A stretch of DNA of 64,000 bases from Pseudomonas akapageensis (GTDB lineage: Bacteria; Pseudomonadota; Gammaproteobacteria; Pseudomonadales; Pseudomonadaceae), in contig NZ_VXCP01000010.1 in assembly GCF_011355085.1 (NCBI RefSeq), positions 111,047-175,046 of the forward strand, given 5' to 3'. Numbering within the stretch: the stretch's first letter is position 1; each line of letters opens with the position of its first letter. Made by a program: the position numbers and the translations under genes. Positions 14,685 to 22,672 of the stretch are shown here, piece by piece. Under the pieces are notes generated by a model. It did not search any database. It worked only from the letters and a program-made list of their open reading frames with translations, and was not told where the DNA came from.

Positions 14685-15638
14685 CAAACTCGCCAGAACC
14701 TGCGCATAACGCAGCCGGTCGATATTGGCGCCACTGAGGACCACCGCCACCCGGGCGCCTCGCTGGCGATCCTGTTCCTGGATCAGCGCGGCCAACCCGG
14801 CAGCCCCCGCTCCCTCGGCGGTGTTGTGAGTATCTTCATGAAAGATACGCATGGCATTGGCGATTTCGTCGTCGCTCACACGCAAGATCCGCGCGGCGCC
14901 CTGGCGGATGATTTCAAACGCATCCGCCGAAGGCAGGCGGCAGGCCATGCCATCGGCGAAGGTGTTCGCCGTTGCGGTGGTGACGATCTTGCCTTGCTCG
15001 AAACTTTTCGCATACGCGTCGGCCGCCGTGGAAACCACCCCGACGATTTCAGTCTCGAGCCCCAACAGATCGCGGGTCTGGATCAGCCCGCAAATACCCG
15101 AGCCCATGCCGATCGGCACGTAGACGGTGCCTAGCCCCTGCACCGCTTCGAGCAATTCGAGCGCATAGGTGGCGACGCCGCGAATCAGGTCCGGATGAAA
15201 TGCCGGGACGCTTTCATAGCCATGCACCTGTGCCTGGCGGGCGGCTTCGTCGCGGGCCTCGTCGAAGTCCTGACCATGTTCGATCAACTGGGCACCCAAG
15301 GCGCGCATGGCCGCATTTTTCTCCCGGGAATTCCCTTGTGGCACCACGATGATGATCGGTAAGCCAGCGCTGCGCGCCGCCAGGGCCAGGCTCTGGCCAT
15401 GGTTGCCGCGCGTGGCGGTGACCAACCCGCGCACTTCGGGCAGGCGTTCACGCAAGGCCTGGACATAGAGCAGGCCACCGCGGACCTTGAAGGCGCCGGT
15501 CGGTGCATGGTTTTCATGCTTGACCCAGACCTCGCATCCCAGCCGTTCGGCCAGTCTCGGCCAGGCATATTGCGGGGTTGGCGGGACATGCTGATGAACA
15601 TGCCGGGCGGCTGTGCGCAGGGCAATCAGATCGAACAT
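14676..15638 (-). CDS. Threonine dehydratase-like PLP enzyme (fold type II)
   Basis: A 320-residue fold-type II PLP enzyme. The Schiff-base lysine lies in PTGAFKVRGG (~residue 52), the substrate-binding loop is ATRGNHGQSLA, and the phosphate-binding Gly-rich loop is PIGMGSGICGL. It resembles threonine/serine ammonia-lyases of the TdcB type, without an ACT domain, so it is probably not allosterically controlled by isoleucine. The start ATG at 15638 follows a weak CAGGTG box. It is divergent from a MocR-type regulator gene, with a direct repeat between them, so the regulator probably controls this enzyme. Deamination of threonine, serine or a related hydroxy amino acid is the likely reaction. 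Confidence 0.88.
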   Translation of the reverse strand: MFDLIALRTAARHVHQHVPPTPQYAWPRLAERLGCEVWVKHENHAPTGAFKVRGGLLYVQALRERLPEVRGLVTATRGNHGQSLALAARSAGLPIIIVVPQGNSREKNAAMRALGAQLIEHGQDFDEARDEAARQAQVHGYESVPAFHPDLIRGVATYALELLEAVQGLGTVYVPIGMGSGICGLIQTRDLLGLETEIVGVVSTAADAYAKSFEQGKIVTTATANTFADGMACRLPSADAFEIIRQGAARILRVSDDEIANAMRIFHEDTHNTAEGAGAAGLAALIQEQDRQRGARVAVVLSGANIDRLRYAQVLASLSD

Positions 15639-15684
15639 AGGGCACCTGTCAGGGCTGGGTTTGACCTGATCATAGAAGCGTCGC

Positions 15685-15715
15685 ATTGTATGGGTGAATC
15701 CTTATATTGCATGGG
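15685..15715. promoter_or_regulatory. Direct repeat, candidate MocR operator
   Basis: ATTGTATGGG (15685-15694) and ATTGCATGGG (15706-15715) are direct copies with one mismatch, 21 bases apart, which is two helical turns. They lie between the dehydratase and MocR starts, and the second copy is ten bases before the MocR ATG. MocR regulators such as PdxR and GabR bind direct repeats of similar spacing. Confidence 0.6.
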
Positions 15716-15724
15716 CAACAATAA

Positions 15725-17068
15725 ATGTGGACTCCCCAACTGCTCGACGACGCCCAGCCGCGCTACCTCGCGCTGGTCGACGCGATTGCCCGGGCAATCG
15801 AAAATGGCGAGCTGAAAGTCGGTGAACGCCTACCGCCGCAACGACGCCTGGCCTGGAACCTGGGCCTGAACCCGAGCACGACCATGCAGGCGTATCGCGA
15901 GGCGGCGCGCAGGCACCTGGTCTCCGGTGAAGTGGGACGCGGCACTTATGTGCTGGCCGGCAGCAAGGAAGCCACGCTGTTCCGCCTCAAGCACCCGGGT
16001 GAACGCCCTGCCTTGATCGACCTGTCCACCAATGTACCGGTGACCGACGAGTCGAACGAAGATGTCGAAAGCGCCTTGCAGGCTCTGCTGCGTAACGGCC
16101 ATGCCAGGGATTTGCAGCATTACCTGACCGCCGAGGATTTGCAGCTTGGACGCCTGCATGGCGCGGCCTGGTTGCAGACCCGCGGCCTGAGTGTGCCGAC
16201 CCGGAACATTCTGCTGTGTGCCGGCGCGCAACAGGGGTTGTTCACTGTCCTGTTGTCGCTCTGCCAGCCCGGTGAGCCAGTGTTGGTGGAAGCCTTCACC
16301 GCACCGGGCATCAAGGCCGCGTGCCGCCAGCTGCGTCTGCCGGTGCACGGGGTCGCGCTGGACCGGCACGGCATCGTCCCGGACGATCTGGACCGCATGG
16401 CACGTGCGACCGGGGCGAAAGTCATCGTCCTGACCCCGACCCTGCAAAACCCCACGGCGGCGACCATGACCTTGCAGCGTCAACGGGAAGTCGCCGAAGT
16501 CGTCAGGCATCACGATCTGCTGGTCATCGAAGACGACGTCTATGGTGGCCTGGCGAACCGGGCGCCCCTGTCCACGGTCCTCGGCCGCCATGGGTTGCTG
16601 GTGACCAGCCTGTCGAAAACCGTCGCGCCCGGCTTGCGCCTGGGCTGGATCGTTGCCGATCCCGACGTCCTGCAACGTATCGACCCCCACGCCCAGGCCA
16701 CGCACTGGTCGGTATCGCCGTTATGCCTGAACATTGCCTGCCAGTGGATCGAGAATGGCACGGCGCAACGGCGCCTGGCCTGGCAGACCGAGGAAGTCAC
16801 CCAGCGCTGGCGCCTGGCCAGGAAGATCCTCGGTGCAGCCCTCTACGAAACCGATACACCCTCACCGCATATCTGGGTCACGACAACGCAATCATCCATG
16901 GCATTGGCGCAGGCCTGTCGAGCCGCCGAAGTGGACGTCGTGCCAGCAGAGGTTTTCGCGGTCAAACCGAGCGATACCCAGGCGATTCGCATCAGCCTCT
17001 CGGCGGCGAGGAGCCGGGCACAGCTCAAGCTGGCGCTGGAAAGGATTGCCGAAGCCCTGGCGGGTTGA
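15725..17068 (+). CDS. MocR family regulator (GntR DNA-binding plus aminotransferase-like domain)
   Basis: A 447-residue fusion. Residues ~10-75 are a GntR winged helix (YLALVDAIARAIENGELKVGERLPPQRRLAWNLGLNPSTTMQAYREAARR), then a linker and a fold-type I aminotransferase-like domain. That domain contains the PLP Lys in Ser-Leu-Ser-Lys-Thr-Val-Ala-Pro-Gly and an LTPTLQNPTA stretch. MocR proteins sense PLP or amino-compounds; the effector here is unknown. The ATG at 15725 has no clear ribosome-binding site (the preceding bases are AACAATAA), so translation may be leaderless or inefficient. It faces the dehydratase gene, its likely target. Confidence 0.9.
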   Translation: MWTPQLLDDAQPRYLALVDAIARAIENGELKVGERLPPQRRLAWNLGLNPSTTMQAYREAARRHLVSGEVGRGTYVLAGSKEATLFRLKHPGERPALIDLSTNVPVTDESNEDVESALQALLRNGHARDLQHYLTAEDLQLGRLHGAAWLQTRGLSVPTRNILLCAGAQQGLFTVLLSLCQPGEPVLVEAFTAPGIKAACRQLRLPVHGVALDRHGIVPDDLDRMARATGAKVIVLTPTLQNPTAATMTLQRQREVAEVVRHHDLLVIEDDVYGGLANRAPLSTVLGRHGLLVTSLSKTVAPGLRLGWIVADPDVLQRIDPHAQATHWSVSPLCLNIACQWIENGTAQRRLAWQTEEVTQRWRLARKILGAALYETDTPSPHIWVTTTQSSMALAQACRAAEVDVVPAEVFAVKPSDTQAIRISLSAARSRAQLKLALERIAEALAG

Positions 17069-17139
17069 ACTCCGCAGCAGCCCTTCTACTCTGGATGCTG
17101 TGAACGTCCGTCCATCAACACATTTGCAATAGGTTGCCC

Positions 17140-17631
17140 ATGACAGATCGTATCGAAAGAGAAGTTCGCCTCAAGGCTTCACGTGCCGAGGTATGGAAAG
17201 TGCTTGCCGATGCCCAGGCCTTCGGCGAATGGTTCGGCGTGGCCCTCCAGGGCAAGCAATTCAAGGTCGGCTCCCAGATCAAGGGACCTATCACCCACCC
17301 AGGTTACGAGCACATCACGTGGGAGGTGCATATCGACCGCATCGAACCCGACCACTTGCTGTCCTTTCTCTGGCACCCCTACGCCATCGACCCCAAGGTG
17401 GACTATTCCCATGAGACGCCGACACGGGTTGTGTTCCAGTTGCAGGAACTGGCGGAAGGCACCTTGCTGCGCCTGGTAGAGTCCGGTTTTGATAAGATCC
17501 CGGCCACACGCCGCGACGAGGCGTACAAGATGCACTGTGACGGTTGGGATCAACAGATGATCAATATCGGCAAGTACCTCGAGCAAAAAAGCCTCGAGCC
17601 GGAAAATCGCCGGTCGCAGGCACTTTCGTAA
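17140..17631 (+). CDS. SRPBCC (AHSA1-like) domain protein
   Basis: A 163-residue START-superfamily protein. Indicators are DRIEREVRLKASRAEVWKVLADAQAFGEWFGV at the N-terminus, the middle strands EHITWEVHIDRIEPDHLLSF, and the C-terminal helix HCDGWDQQMINIGKYLEQK. It differs in sequence from the SRPBCC gene of the sigma module at 2276-2767, and it has no DGPF gene beside it. Ligand unknown. The next gene (GNAT) begins 23 bases downstream, so the two are probably one transcript. In pseudomonads such a gene is often paired with an ArsR regulator; none is seen here. Confidence 0.82.
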   Translation: MTDRIEREVRLKASRAEVWKVLADAQAFGEWFGVALQGKQFKVGSQIKGPITHPGYEHITWEVHIDRIEPDHLLSFLWHPYAIDPKVDYSHETPTRVVFQLQELAEGTLLRLVESGFDKIPATRRDEAYKMHCDGWDQQMINIGKYLEQKSLEPENRRSQALS

Positions 17632-17654
17632 ACTCATCCACTGGACCCCGAGCC

Positions 17655-18071
17655 GTGCCCGATCTGCAATACAGCCTGCTGCCCGAACCGCTGCGACCGT
17701 TGCTCGACAAGTTCTACCGCGCCCATCGTTCGCCCATGCGTGCCGTCGCCGAGGCGCAAATCTGGGTAGCCAGGCATACGGATATTCTGGCCGGGCTGTG
17801 TCTGCGTCCAGTGAGTGAAGGCTTCTGGCTGACCGGCCTGCTGGTGGATCCCGCCGCGCGCGGGCAAGGTCTGGCCCGCGGCTTGATCGAGCACGTACAG
17901 GAGCAATGTGCCAGCGCGATCTGGTTGTTCTGCCACCCTGACCTTGCGCAGTTCTACGAGCGCCTGGGCTTTACCGCTGCCGCCAACTTGCCGGCCCAAC
18001 TCTGCGAGCGGCTCGTACGCTATCAACGAAACAAGGCCATGCTGGCGCTGGAGTGGCAGCCGGCGCCTTAA
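17655..18071 (+). CDS. GNAT family N-acetyltransferase
   Basis: A 138-residue GNAT protein. The strand [26 protein letters not shown] (~56-82) carries the acetyl-CoA loop Arg-Gly-Gln-Gly-Leu-Ala, and [18 protein letters not shown] gives the later strand and the Tyr of the family. The start is uncertain: I use the GTG at 17655 because it gives a normal-length domain, while an ATG-type start earlier would overlap the SRPBCC gene. The target is unknown. Its last codons overlap the end of the convergent deformylase gene by four bases. Confidence 0.78.
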   Translation: MPDLQYSLLPEPLRPLLDKFYRAHRSPMRAVAEAQIWVARHTDILAGLCLRPVSEGFWLTGLLVDPAARGQGLARGLIEHVQEQCASAIWLFCHPDLAQFYERLGFTAAANLPAQLCERLVRYQRNKAMLALEWQPAP

Positions 18072-18607
18072 TCGTCAGCTGCCGGATCCAGCCCCGGAAA
18101 CAGCACTTCGGTGAAGCCAAAACGGCTGAAATCACGAATCCGCGAGGGATAGAGCCTGCCAATCAGGTGATCGCACTCGTGCTGCACCACCCGCGCATGA
18201 AAGCCTTCGGCGGTCCTCAGGATAGGCTCGCCCTGTGGATCGAAGCCTTCGTAGCGGATATGCCGGTACCGTTCGACCACACCGCGCAGGCCGGGTACTG
18301 ACAGGCAACCCTCCCAGCCCTCCTCCAGTTCCGGACTCAAGGGCGTGATCAGGGGGTTGAGCAGAACCGTCTGTGGGACCGCTTCGGCGTCCGGATAGCG
18401 TTCGCTGTGCTCGAAGCCGAAGATCACCAGCTGCAGGTCGATGCCAATCTGCGGTGCAGCCAGCCCGACACCCCCGACATGCTCCATGGTCTCGAACATA
18501 TCGGCGATCAGCCGGTCAAGCTCCTCGGTACCGAACAAGGCCTGGGGCACCGGCGGGGCAATGCGCAGCAGGCGCTCGTCGCCCATCTTGAGGATTTCAT
18601 GAATCAT
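18068..18607 (-). CDS. def: Peptide deformylase
   Basis: A 179-residue deformylase. All three motifs are present: [10 protein letters not shown] (~47-56), EGCLSVPG (~98-105; Cys is a metal ligand) and HECDH (~142-146; two His ligands and the catalytic Glu). It removes the formyl group from nascent proteins, with Fe2+ as the usual metal. The housekeeping def gene in pseudomonads sits next to fmt; here the neighbours are a GNAT gene and a BrkB-like gene, so this is a second copy. The ATG at 18607 leaves a nine-base gap to the BrkB stop. Confidence 0.92.
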   Translation of the reverse strand: MIHEILKMGDERLLRIAPPVPQALFGTEELDRLIADMFETMEHVGGVGLAAPQIGIDLQLVIFGFEHSERYPDAEAVPQTVLLNPLITPLSPELEEGWEGCLSVPGLRGVVERYRHIRYEGFDPQGEPILRTAEGFHARVVQHECDHLIGRLYPSRIRDFSRFGFTEVLFPGLDPAADD

Positions 18608-18616
18608 GGCGTTCTC

Positions 18617-19558
18617 TTAGAAGTGTTCGGCGTCAAGCGAGTGATCGCGGGCCAGCCCCGACACGTGTTTTTTGTCGTGTAGGGTCGGGTCGTAACCCTT
18701 TTCACCCGGTTTCTTGCCTTCGGTGGACATGTGCTCGATCACCGCATTCATTTCCGCGCCCAGCAACAACACGGCCGCTGAAATGTAGAAATACAGCAGC
18801 AACACGATGATCGCACCGATGCTGCCATACATGGCGTTATAGTTGGCGAAAGTCTTGACGTAATAACCGAAACCCAGGGAAGCAATGATCCACACCACCA
18901 CCGCCAGCACGGAACCTGCGGTAATGAAGCGGAACTCCTGCCTCACATCCGGCATGACGTAGTAGATCAAGGCCACGGCCATCATCAGCAATACGATGAT
19001 CACGGGCCAGCGCAGCACCGTCCAGAGGGTGACGATAAACTCTTCCATGCCGATCTGGCTGGCCAGCCATTCCATGACCTGGGGCCCTGTGACCATCAGC
19101 GCGGCTGCGGCCAGCAGCATCCCGGCAATGCCCACCGTGTAGAAGATCGACAAGGGAAAGCGCTTCCAGATGGGCCGCCGCTCGACCACGTCGTAGGCGG
19201 CGTTCATCGCGCTCATCATCAGGCGCACGCCAGCCGAGGCCGTCCACAGGGCGATCACGATACCGATCGAGAGCAGACTACCTTTGGACTGCTGCAACTG
19301 GTCGATCACCGGATTGACCTGTTCCAGCGCCTGGGGGGGCAATACCAGCTCCGACTGCAGGCGCAGCCAGGAGAAAAAGTCGGGTAAATGCAGGAACCCG
19401 ATCAACGCGATCAGAAACAGAATGAAGGGAAAAAGCGAAAACAGCATCTGATAGGCAAGCGCCGAAGCGTAGGTCGACATCTCGTCTTCAATAAATTCGT
19501 GAACTGTGCGCAGCAATACCCGGCCCAGCGGTAAACCGCGTAAATCCGGCAAAAACAT
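18617..19558 (-). CDS. YihY/BrkB family inner-membrane protein
   Basis: A 313-residue membrane protein with about six hydrophobic segments: ~33-55, ~95-115, ~140-160, ~180-205, ~213-235 and ~245-270. The N-terminal YASALAYQMLFSLFPFILFLIALIGF and the later NYNAMYGSIGAIIVLLLYFYISAAVLLLGAEMNAVIEH are the YihY/BrkB family pattern. The tail (~275-313) is cytoplasmic and hydrophilic. Early reports called the family ribonuclease BN, which was later withdrawn; its function is unknown. The gene is followed after nine bases by def. Confidence 0.88.
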   Translation of the reverse strand: MFLPDLRGLPLGRVLLRTVHEFIEDEMSTYASALAYQMLFSLFPFILFLIALIGFLHLPDFFSWLRLQSELVLPPQALEQVNPVIDQLQQSKGSLLSIGIVIALWTASAGVRLMMSAMNAAYDVVERRPIWKRFPLSIFYTVGIAGMLLAAAALMVTGPQVMEWLASQIGMEEFIVTLWTVLRWPVIIVLLMMAVALIYYVMPDVRQEFRFITAGSVLAVVVWIIASLGFGYYVKTFANYNAMYGSIGAIIVLLLYFYISAAVLLLGAEMNAVIEHMSTEGKKPGEKGYDPTLHDKKHVSGLARDHSLDAEHF

Positions 19559-19699
19559 AGCGTCTCCTTGCGCCGTTCGATGAACTTGAAACTACCAAAT
19601 AAGTTTAGTTGACGAGCCTGGCAGTATTTCAAGCACTGACTGTCAGCACAATGGAGAGGTTCATTTGATTTTTTGTCATTTGCGAGCGCTGCGCGCTCG

Positions 19700-19773
19700 A
19701 TCGCTGGCAAGCCAGCTCCCACAGGGATTTTCACGGCCCGCACGATCTCTGTGGGAGCGGGCTTGCCCGCGAT
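19700..19773. repeat. REPIN (paired REP palindromes), chimeric arms
   Basis: One arm is ATCGCTGGCAAGCCAGCTCC and the other is the reverse complement of the variant ATCGCGGGCAAGCCCGCTCC, each followed inwards by CCACAG. The inner bases pair as CCCACAG / CTGTGGG. It lies in the 313-base gap between brkB and the 19872 gene; the rest of that gap shows no gene. Confidence 0.85.
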
Positions 19774-19871
19774 GATGCCCGCAAGACTGACCACAAACTC
19801 AGTTTTAACTTTATGTTTACCGACGCACCCACCAGAATGCACAACTGAAGATTCACACCAGTAGGAACCTT

Positions 19872-20252
19872 ATGAAACTCGACAAACCCCTGGCCATTGC
19901 GCGCCGCAACAAAGAACTCGGCGGCGCGGTGCTGGGCGTCAACAATTGCCATTTCACCCTGCACGATGCCAAGCGCAATATCTTCTGGTTCGACATTCCC
20001 GTGTCTCGCCTGCAGGTCGGCCAGTACGAATGGGTGCACCTGCTGCTGCACAACCCGCAGACCGACCAGCTCCTGCACTTGAAGGTGCCAACCGTCTATA
20101 TGCGGGAAAACCTCGAAGGGCTGGTGGTGCGCAACGCCGGCAAGCGCAAGTCCACGGTCAGCCTGGAACTCAGTGCCGACAAGGACTCCTTTCTCAAGGA
20201 TGTGCGCCCTGCCGGCAGCGGCGTGGGCTTTGCCCAGTTCCTGCAGCCTTGA
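19872..20252 (+). CDS. Uncharacterised 126-residue protein
   Basis: I do not recognise this family. The protein is soluble, mixed alpha/beta, with a basic N-terminus (MKLDKPLAIARRNKELGGAVLGV), a middle section HDAKRNIFWFDIPVSRLQVGQYEWVHLLLHN, and a C-terminal part rich in charged residues (NAGKRKSTVSLELSADKDSF). There is no signal peptide or membrane segment. A good start is given by the ATG at 19872, about ten bases after an AGGAACC box. It converges on cvfB with an 18-base gap. The codon use fits the surrounding genes. Confidence 0.7.
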   Translation: MKLDKPLAIARRNKELGGAVLGVNNCHFTLHDAKRNIFWFDIPVSRLQVGQYEWVHLLLHNPQTDQLLHLKVPTVYMRENLEGLVVRNAGKRKSTVSLELSADKDSFLKDVRPAGSGVGFAQFLQP

Positions 20253-20270
20253 GTAACAGCCCGGATAAAA

Positions 20271-21107
20271 TCAACTGAGCTCGATGCGATCGGCGTGAAT
20301 CACGATCTTGCCTTCCTTGTAGAGGGCGCCGATTGCTTTCTTGAAATTACCCTTGCTGACACCGAACAAACTGCTGATCACTTGCGGATCGCTCTTGTCG
20401 CTCACCGGTAGCACACCGTTGTTCTCGCGCAACTTGTCGAGAATCTTCGAGTGCAGGCTGACGCTCGCATCCTGCCCGACCGGCTGCAGGCTCAAGGCGA
20501 TCTTGCCGTCGGCGCGCAACTCCTTGATATAGCCCTTCTCCTGCTTGCCCGAGCGCAGGAACTTGAACACTTCGTTCTTGTGGATCAGGCCCCAGTGCTT
20601 GTTGTTGATGATGGCCTTGAAACCCATGTCGGTTTCTTCGACCACCAGCAGATCGACTTCCTGGCCCACCGTATAGTTGGCCGGCACCTTGTCCAGGTAG
20701 CGGTCCAGACGCGCGGTGGCGGTGATGCGGCGAGTACGCTTGTCCAGGTAGGCGTGCACCACGCAATACTGGCCAGCACTCATCTGACGCTTCTCTTCGG
20801 AAAACGGCAGCAGCAGATCCTTGGGCAAACCCCAGTCAAGAAATACGCCGATGCTATTGACCTCGACCACTTTCAAACTGGCGAACTCGCCGACTTGAAG
20901 TTTTGTTTTTTCGGTGGTTGCGATTAATTTATCTTCGCTGTCCAGATAAACAAAAACATTCAACCAGTCTTCATCTTCACTGGGAATATCTTTAGGAATA
21001 TATCGATTGGGCAGCAGAATTTCACCGTCCGCGCCACCGTCGAGATATAAACCGAAATCCGTATGTTTAACCACTTGCAAGCTGTTGTAGCGACCGATTA
21101 AAGCCAT
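20271..21107 (-). CDS. CvfB/YitL-like S1 RNA-binding protein
   Basis: A 278-residue protein of tandem S1-like domains. Repeats of the type GRYNSLQVVKHTDFGLYLDGGADGEILLP, ASLKVVEVNSIGVFLDWGLPKDLLLPFSE and VDLLVVEETDMGFKAIINNKHWGLIHKNEVF are visible, followed by a C-terminal winged-helix part (ISSLFGVSKGNFKKAIGALYKEGKI). This is the layout of CvfB of Staphylococcus and YitL of Bacillus, RNA-binding regulators. In pseudomonads the role is not defined; RNA binding is likely. The gene stands alone and starts at the ATG at 21107. Confidence 0.86.
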   Translation of the reverse strand: MALIGRYNSLQVVKHTDFGLYLDGGADGEILLPNRYIPKDIPSEDEDWLNVFVYLDSEDKLIATTEKTKLQVGEFASLKVVEVNSIGVFLDWGLPKDLLLPFSEEKRQMSAGQYCVVHAYLDKRTRRITATARLDRYLDKVPANYTVGQEVDLLVVEETDMGFKAIINNKHWGLIHKNEVFKFLRSGKQEKGYIKELRADGKIALSLQPVGQDASVSLHSKILDKLRENNGVLPVSDKSDPQVISSLFGVSKGNFKKAIGALYKEGKIVIHADRIELS

Positions 21108-21426
21108 TTGCGAAAATCCTCATTGCGTGGGCAGCATTCTACCCGAGATTGCCTCGCTTGCCTTGCTGACCGTGCGCCATGCCCGATTTTCGCGGGCTGC
21201 GACCCAAGGTCGCGGCGCGGCATGCGCCAGCGCCGCCGACCAGCGCCGCACATTGGCCAGACTTTTCAGTAAAAACAGTGAGTTAGCGACTTATTTCAAA
21301 CCTCAACTTTTACCGATCGTCGCTATTTATCGGCTTAATGCGCGGCCGATAGTTGGCTAACAAAAAAGGTGAATATTCGTGTACAATGGCTGGCCATATT
21401 GAATTCCAGACAGGTTAATGGCAGCC
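21108..21426. other. 319-base spacer with an inverted repeat
   Basis: No convincing gene is seen; the open frame at 21127-21360 has an unlikely composition and no ribosome-binding site. The second half is AT-richer and contains an inverted repeat TATCGGC (21328-21334) / GCCGATA (21345-21351), about 75 bases before the next gene, which may be an operator. Promoters for cvfB (minus) and the small 21427 gene (plus) should lie here, but I cannot place them. Confidence 0.5.
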
Positions 21427-21606
21427 ATGCGCGTAAAAGCATCCAACAGCAAAGTGAAGCCAGCCCCCGCCGTCGAAACCAGCGAATCGATCAACGAACA
21501 GATCGCTGCGTTTCTGAAATCCGGTGGTGAAATCCAGCAAATCGCCAAAGGCGTCAGCGGCCAGACTTTCGCGCCATCCAAGCACATCAGCCTGGGCAAA
21601 AAGTAA
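21427..21606 (+). CDS. Small conserved-looking protein (59 residues)
   Basis: A 59-residue protein beginning MRVKASNSK, with a proline-rich start and then ETSESINEQIAAFLKSGGEIQQIAKGVSGQTFAPSKHISLGKK. The middle is helical and the end is Gly/Lys rich, without signal or membrane segment. I recall similar short proteins in other pseudomonads without an assigned role. The start is uncertain: ATG at 21418 has an ACAGG box only three bases away and ATG at 21427 has it 12 bases away; I took the latter because the family-like sequence starts there. No close operon partner. Confidence 0.65.
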   Translation: MRVKASNSKVKPAPAVETSESINEQIAAFLKSGGEIQQIAKGVSGQTFAPSKHISLGKK

Positions 21607-21782
21607 TTCGCAGCACCCTTCGCAACACCTGAGGCCCGTGGGCGCCCTGACAGATGATCAGCCAAAGCCCACTGCCTTCTCTCCCTGCACAGCCCTTCCT
21701 TCATACCTGATCCGGGATAGCGGAACCGCCAGCGCCCCAGGTTGATCTATAAAGACAAGCATGCCCTCGCAAGGATTCGATC

Positions 21783-22658
21783 ATGTATCGCCGCCTGCTT
21801 GCGCCCCTTCGCGCCTTGTCATTGCTGATCATTTGCAGCCTGATGCCGGCCTGCGACCGGGTCGAATTGGCCTATCGCAATCTCGACGTGATCATTCCCT
21901 GGACCCTGAGCGACTACCTGGACATGAATGCCAGGCAGAAAACCTGGTTCAAGGAGCGCCTCGGCGCCCATCTACGCTGGCATTGCAGCACGCAATTGCC
22001 CGGCTACCTGGCATGGCTCGACAGGGTCCAGCAAATGGTCGCCAGCAATCAGGTCAACGATCAGCAATTGCAGGCGCGTGCTCAGGAAGCCCAAAAGGCG
22101 ATGAACGACATCGCAGCAGCCATTACGCCTTCGGCGGTCGAATTGCTTCGTGGGCTGGACGATGAGCAGGTCGGGGAGATGCGCCAGGCGTTCGCCAGGG
22201 ATGTGCGCCAGCGCGAAGAACGATACGTCCGCACTCCCATGGATGAACAAATCGGCAATCGGGCCGAGCGCATGGAAAAGCGCCTCACCCCCTGGCTGGG
22301 CGAATTGACGCCCGAACAAAGCCGGCTCGTCGAGGCCTGGTCACAATCGCTGATCGAGCAAAATCGCCTGTCGCTCGACAACCGTGCACGTTGGCAGGCC
22401 CAGATGAGCGCAGCGCTGGCGCAACGCCAAAGCCCGGAATTCGGCCAGCAGATCCAGCGCCTGCTCACCAATCGCCAGAGTGTGTGGACGCCTCAGTATC
22501 GCCAGTTCAATGCTCGGGCCGAACAGGCAGGGCGCAGCCTGCTGGTCGACCTGATGCAGGCCAGCACACCCGCGCAACGCCAGCATTTGCAGGAAAGACT
22601 CGCCGATGTGCGCAAGGACTTCAGCGAGCTCAAATGCCTGAAAGTCGCCAAGTCCTGA
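21783..22658 (+). CDS. DUF6279 family lipoprotein
   Basis: A 291-residue lipoprotein. The signal sequence (MYRRLLAPLRALSLLIIC) ends in the lipobox Leu-Met-Pro-Ala-Cys near residue 24. The mature part is almost all helical, with a conserved-looking opening LAYRNLDVIIPWTLSDYLDMNARQKTWFKERL and later long amphipathic helices (EEQ-rich). The DUF6279 family is uncharacterised and found in pseudomonads and relatives; its helical form suggests an envelope scaffold or chaperone-like role. It ends 14 bases before the aceK stop, so the two genes are convergent. Confidence 0.82.
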   Translation: MYRRLLAPLRALSLLIICSLMPACDRVELAYRNLDVIIPWTLSDYLDMNARQKTWFKERLGAHLRWHCSTQLPGYLAWLDRVQQMVASNQVNDQQLQARAQEAQKAMNDIAAAITPSAVELLRGLDDEQVGEMRQAFARDVRQREERYVRTPMDEQIGNRAERMEKRLTPWLGELTPEQSRLVEAWSQSLIEQNRLSLDNRARWQAQMSAALAQRQSPEFGQQIQRLLTNRQSVWTPQYRQFNARAEQAGRSLLVDLMQASTPAQRQHLQERLADVRKDFSELKCLKVAKS

Positions 22659-22672
22659 CGCGTAGTTTCAAC

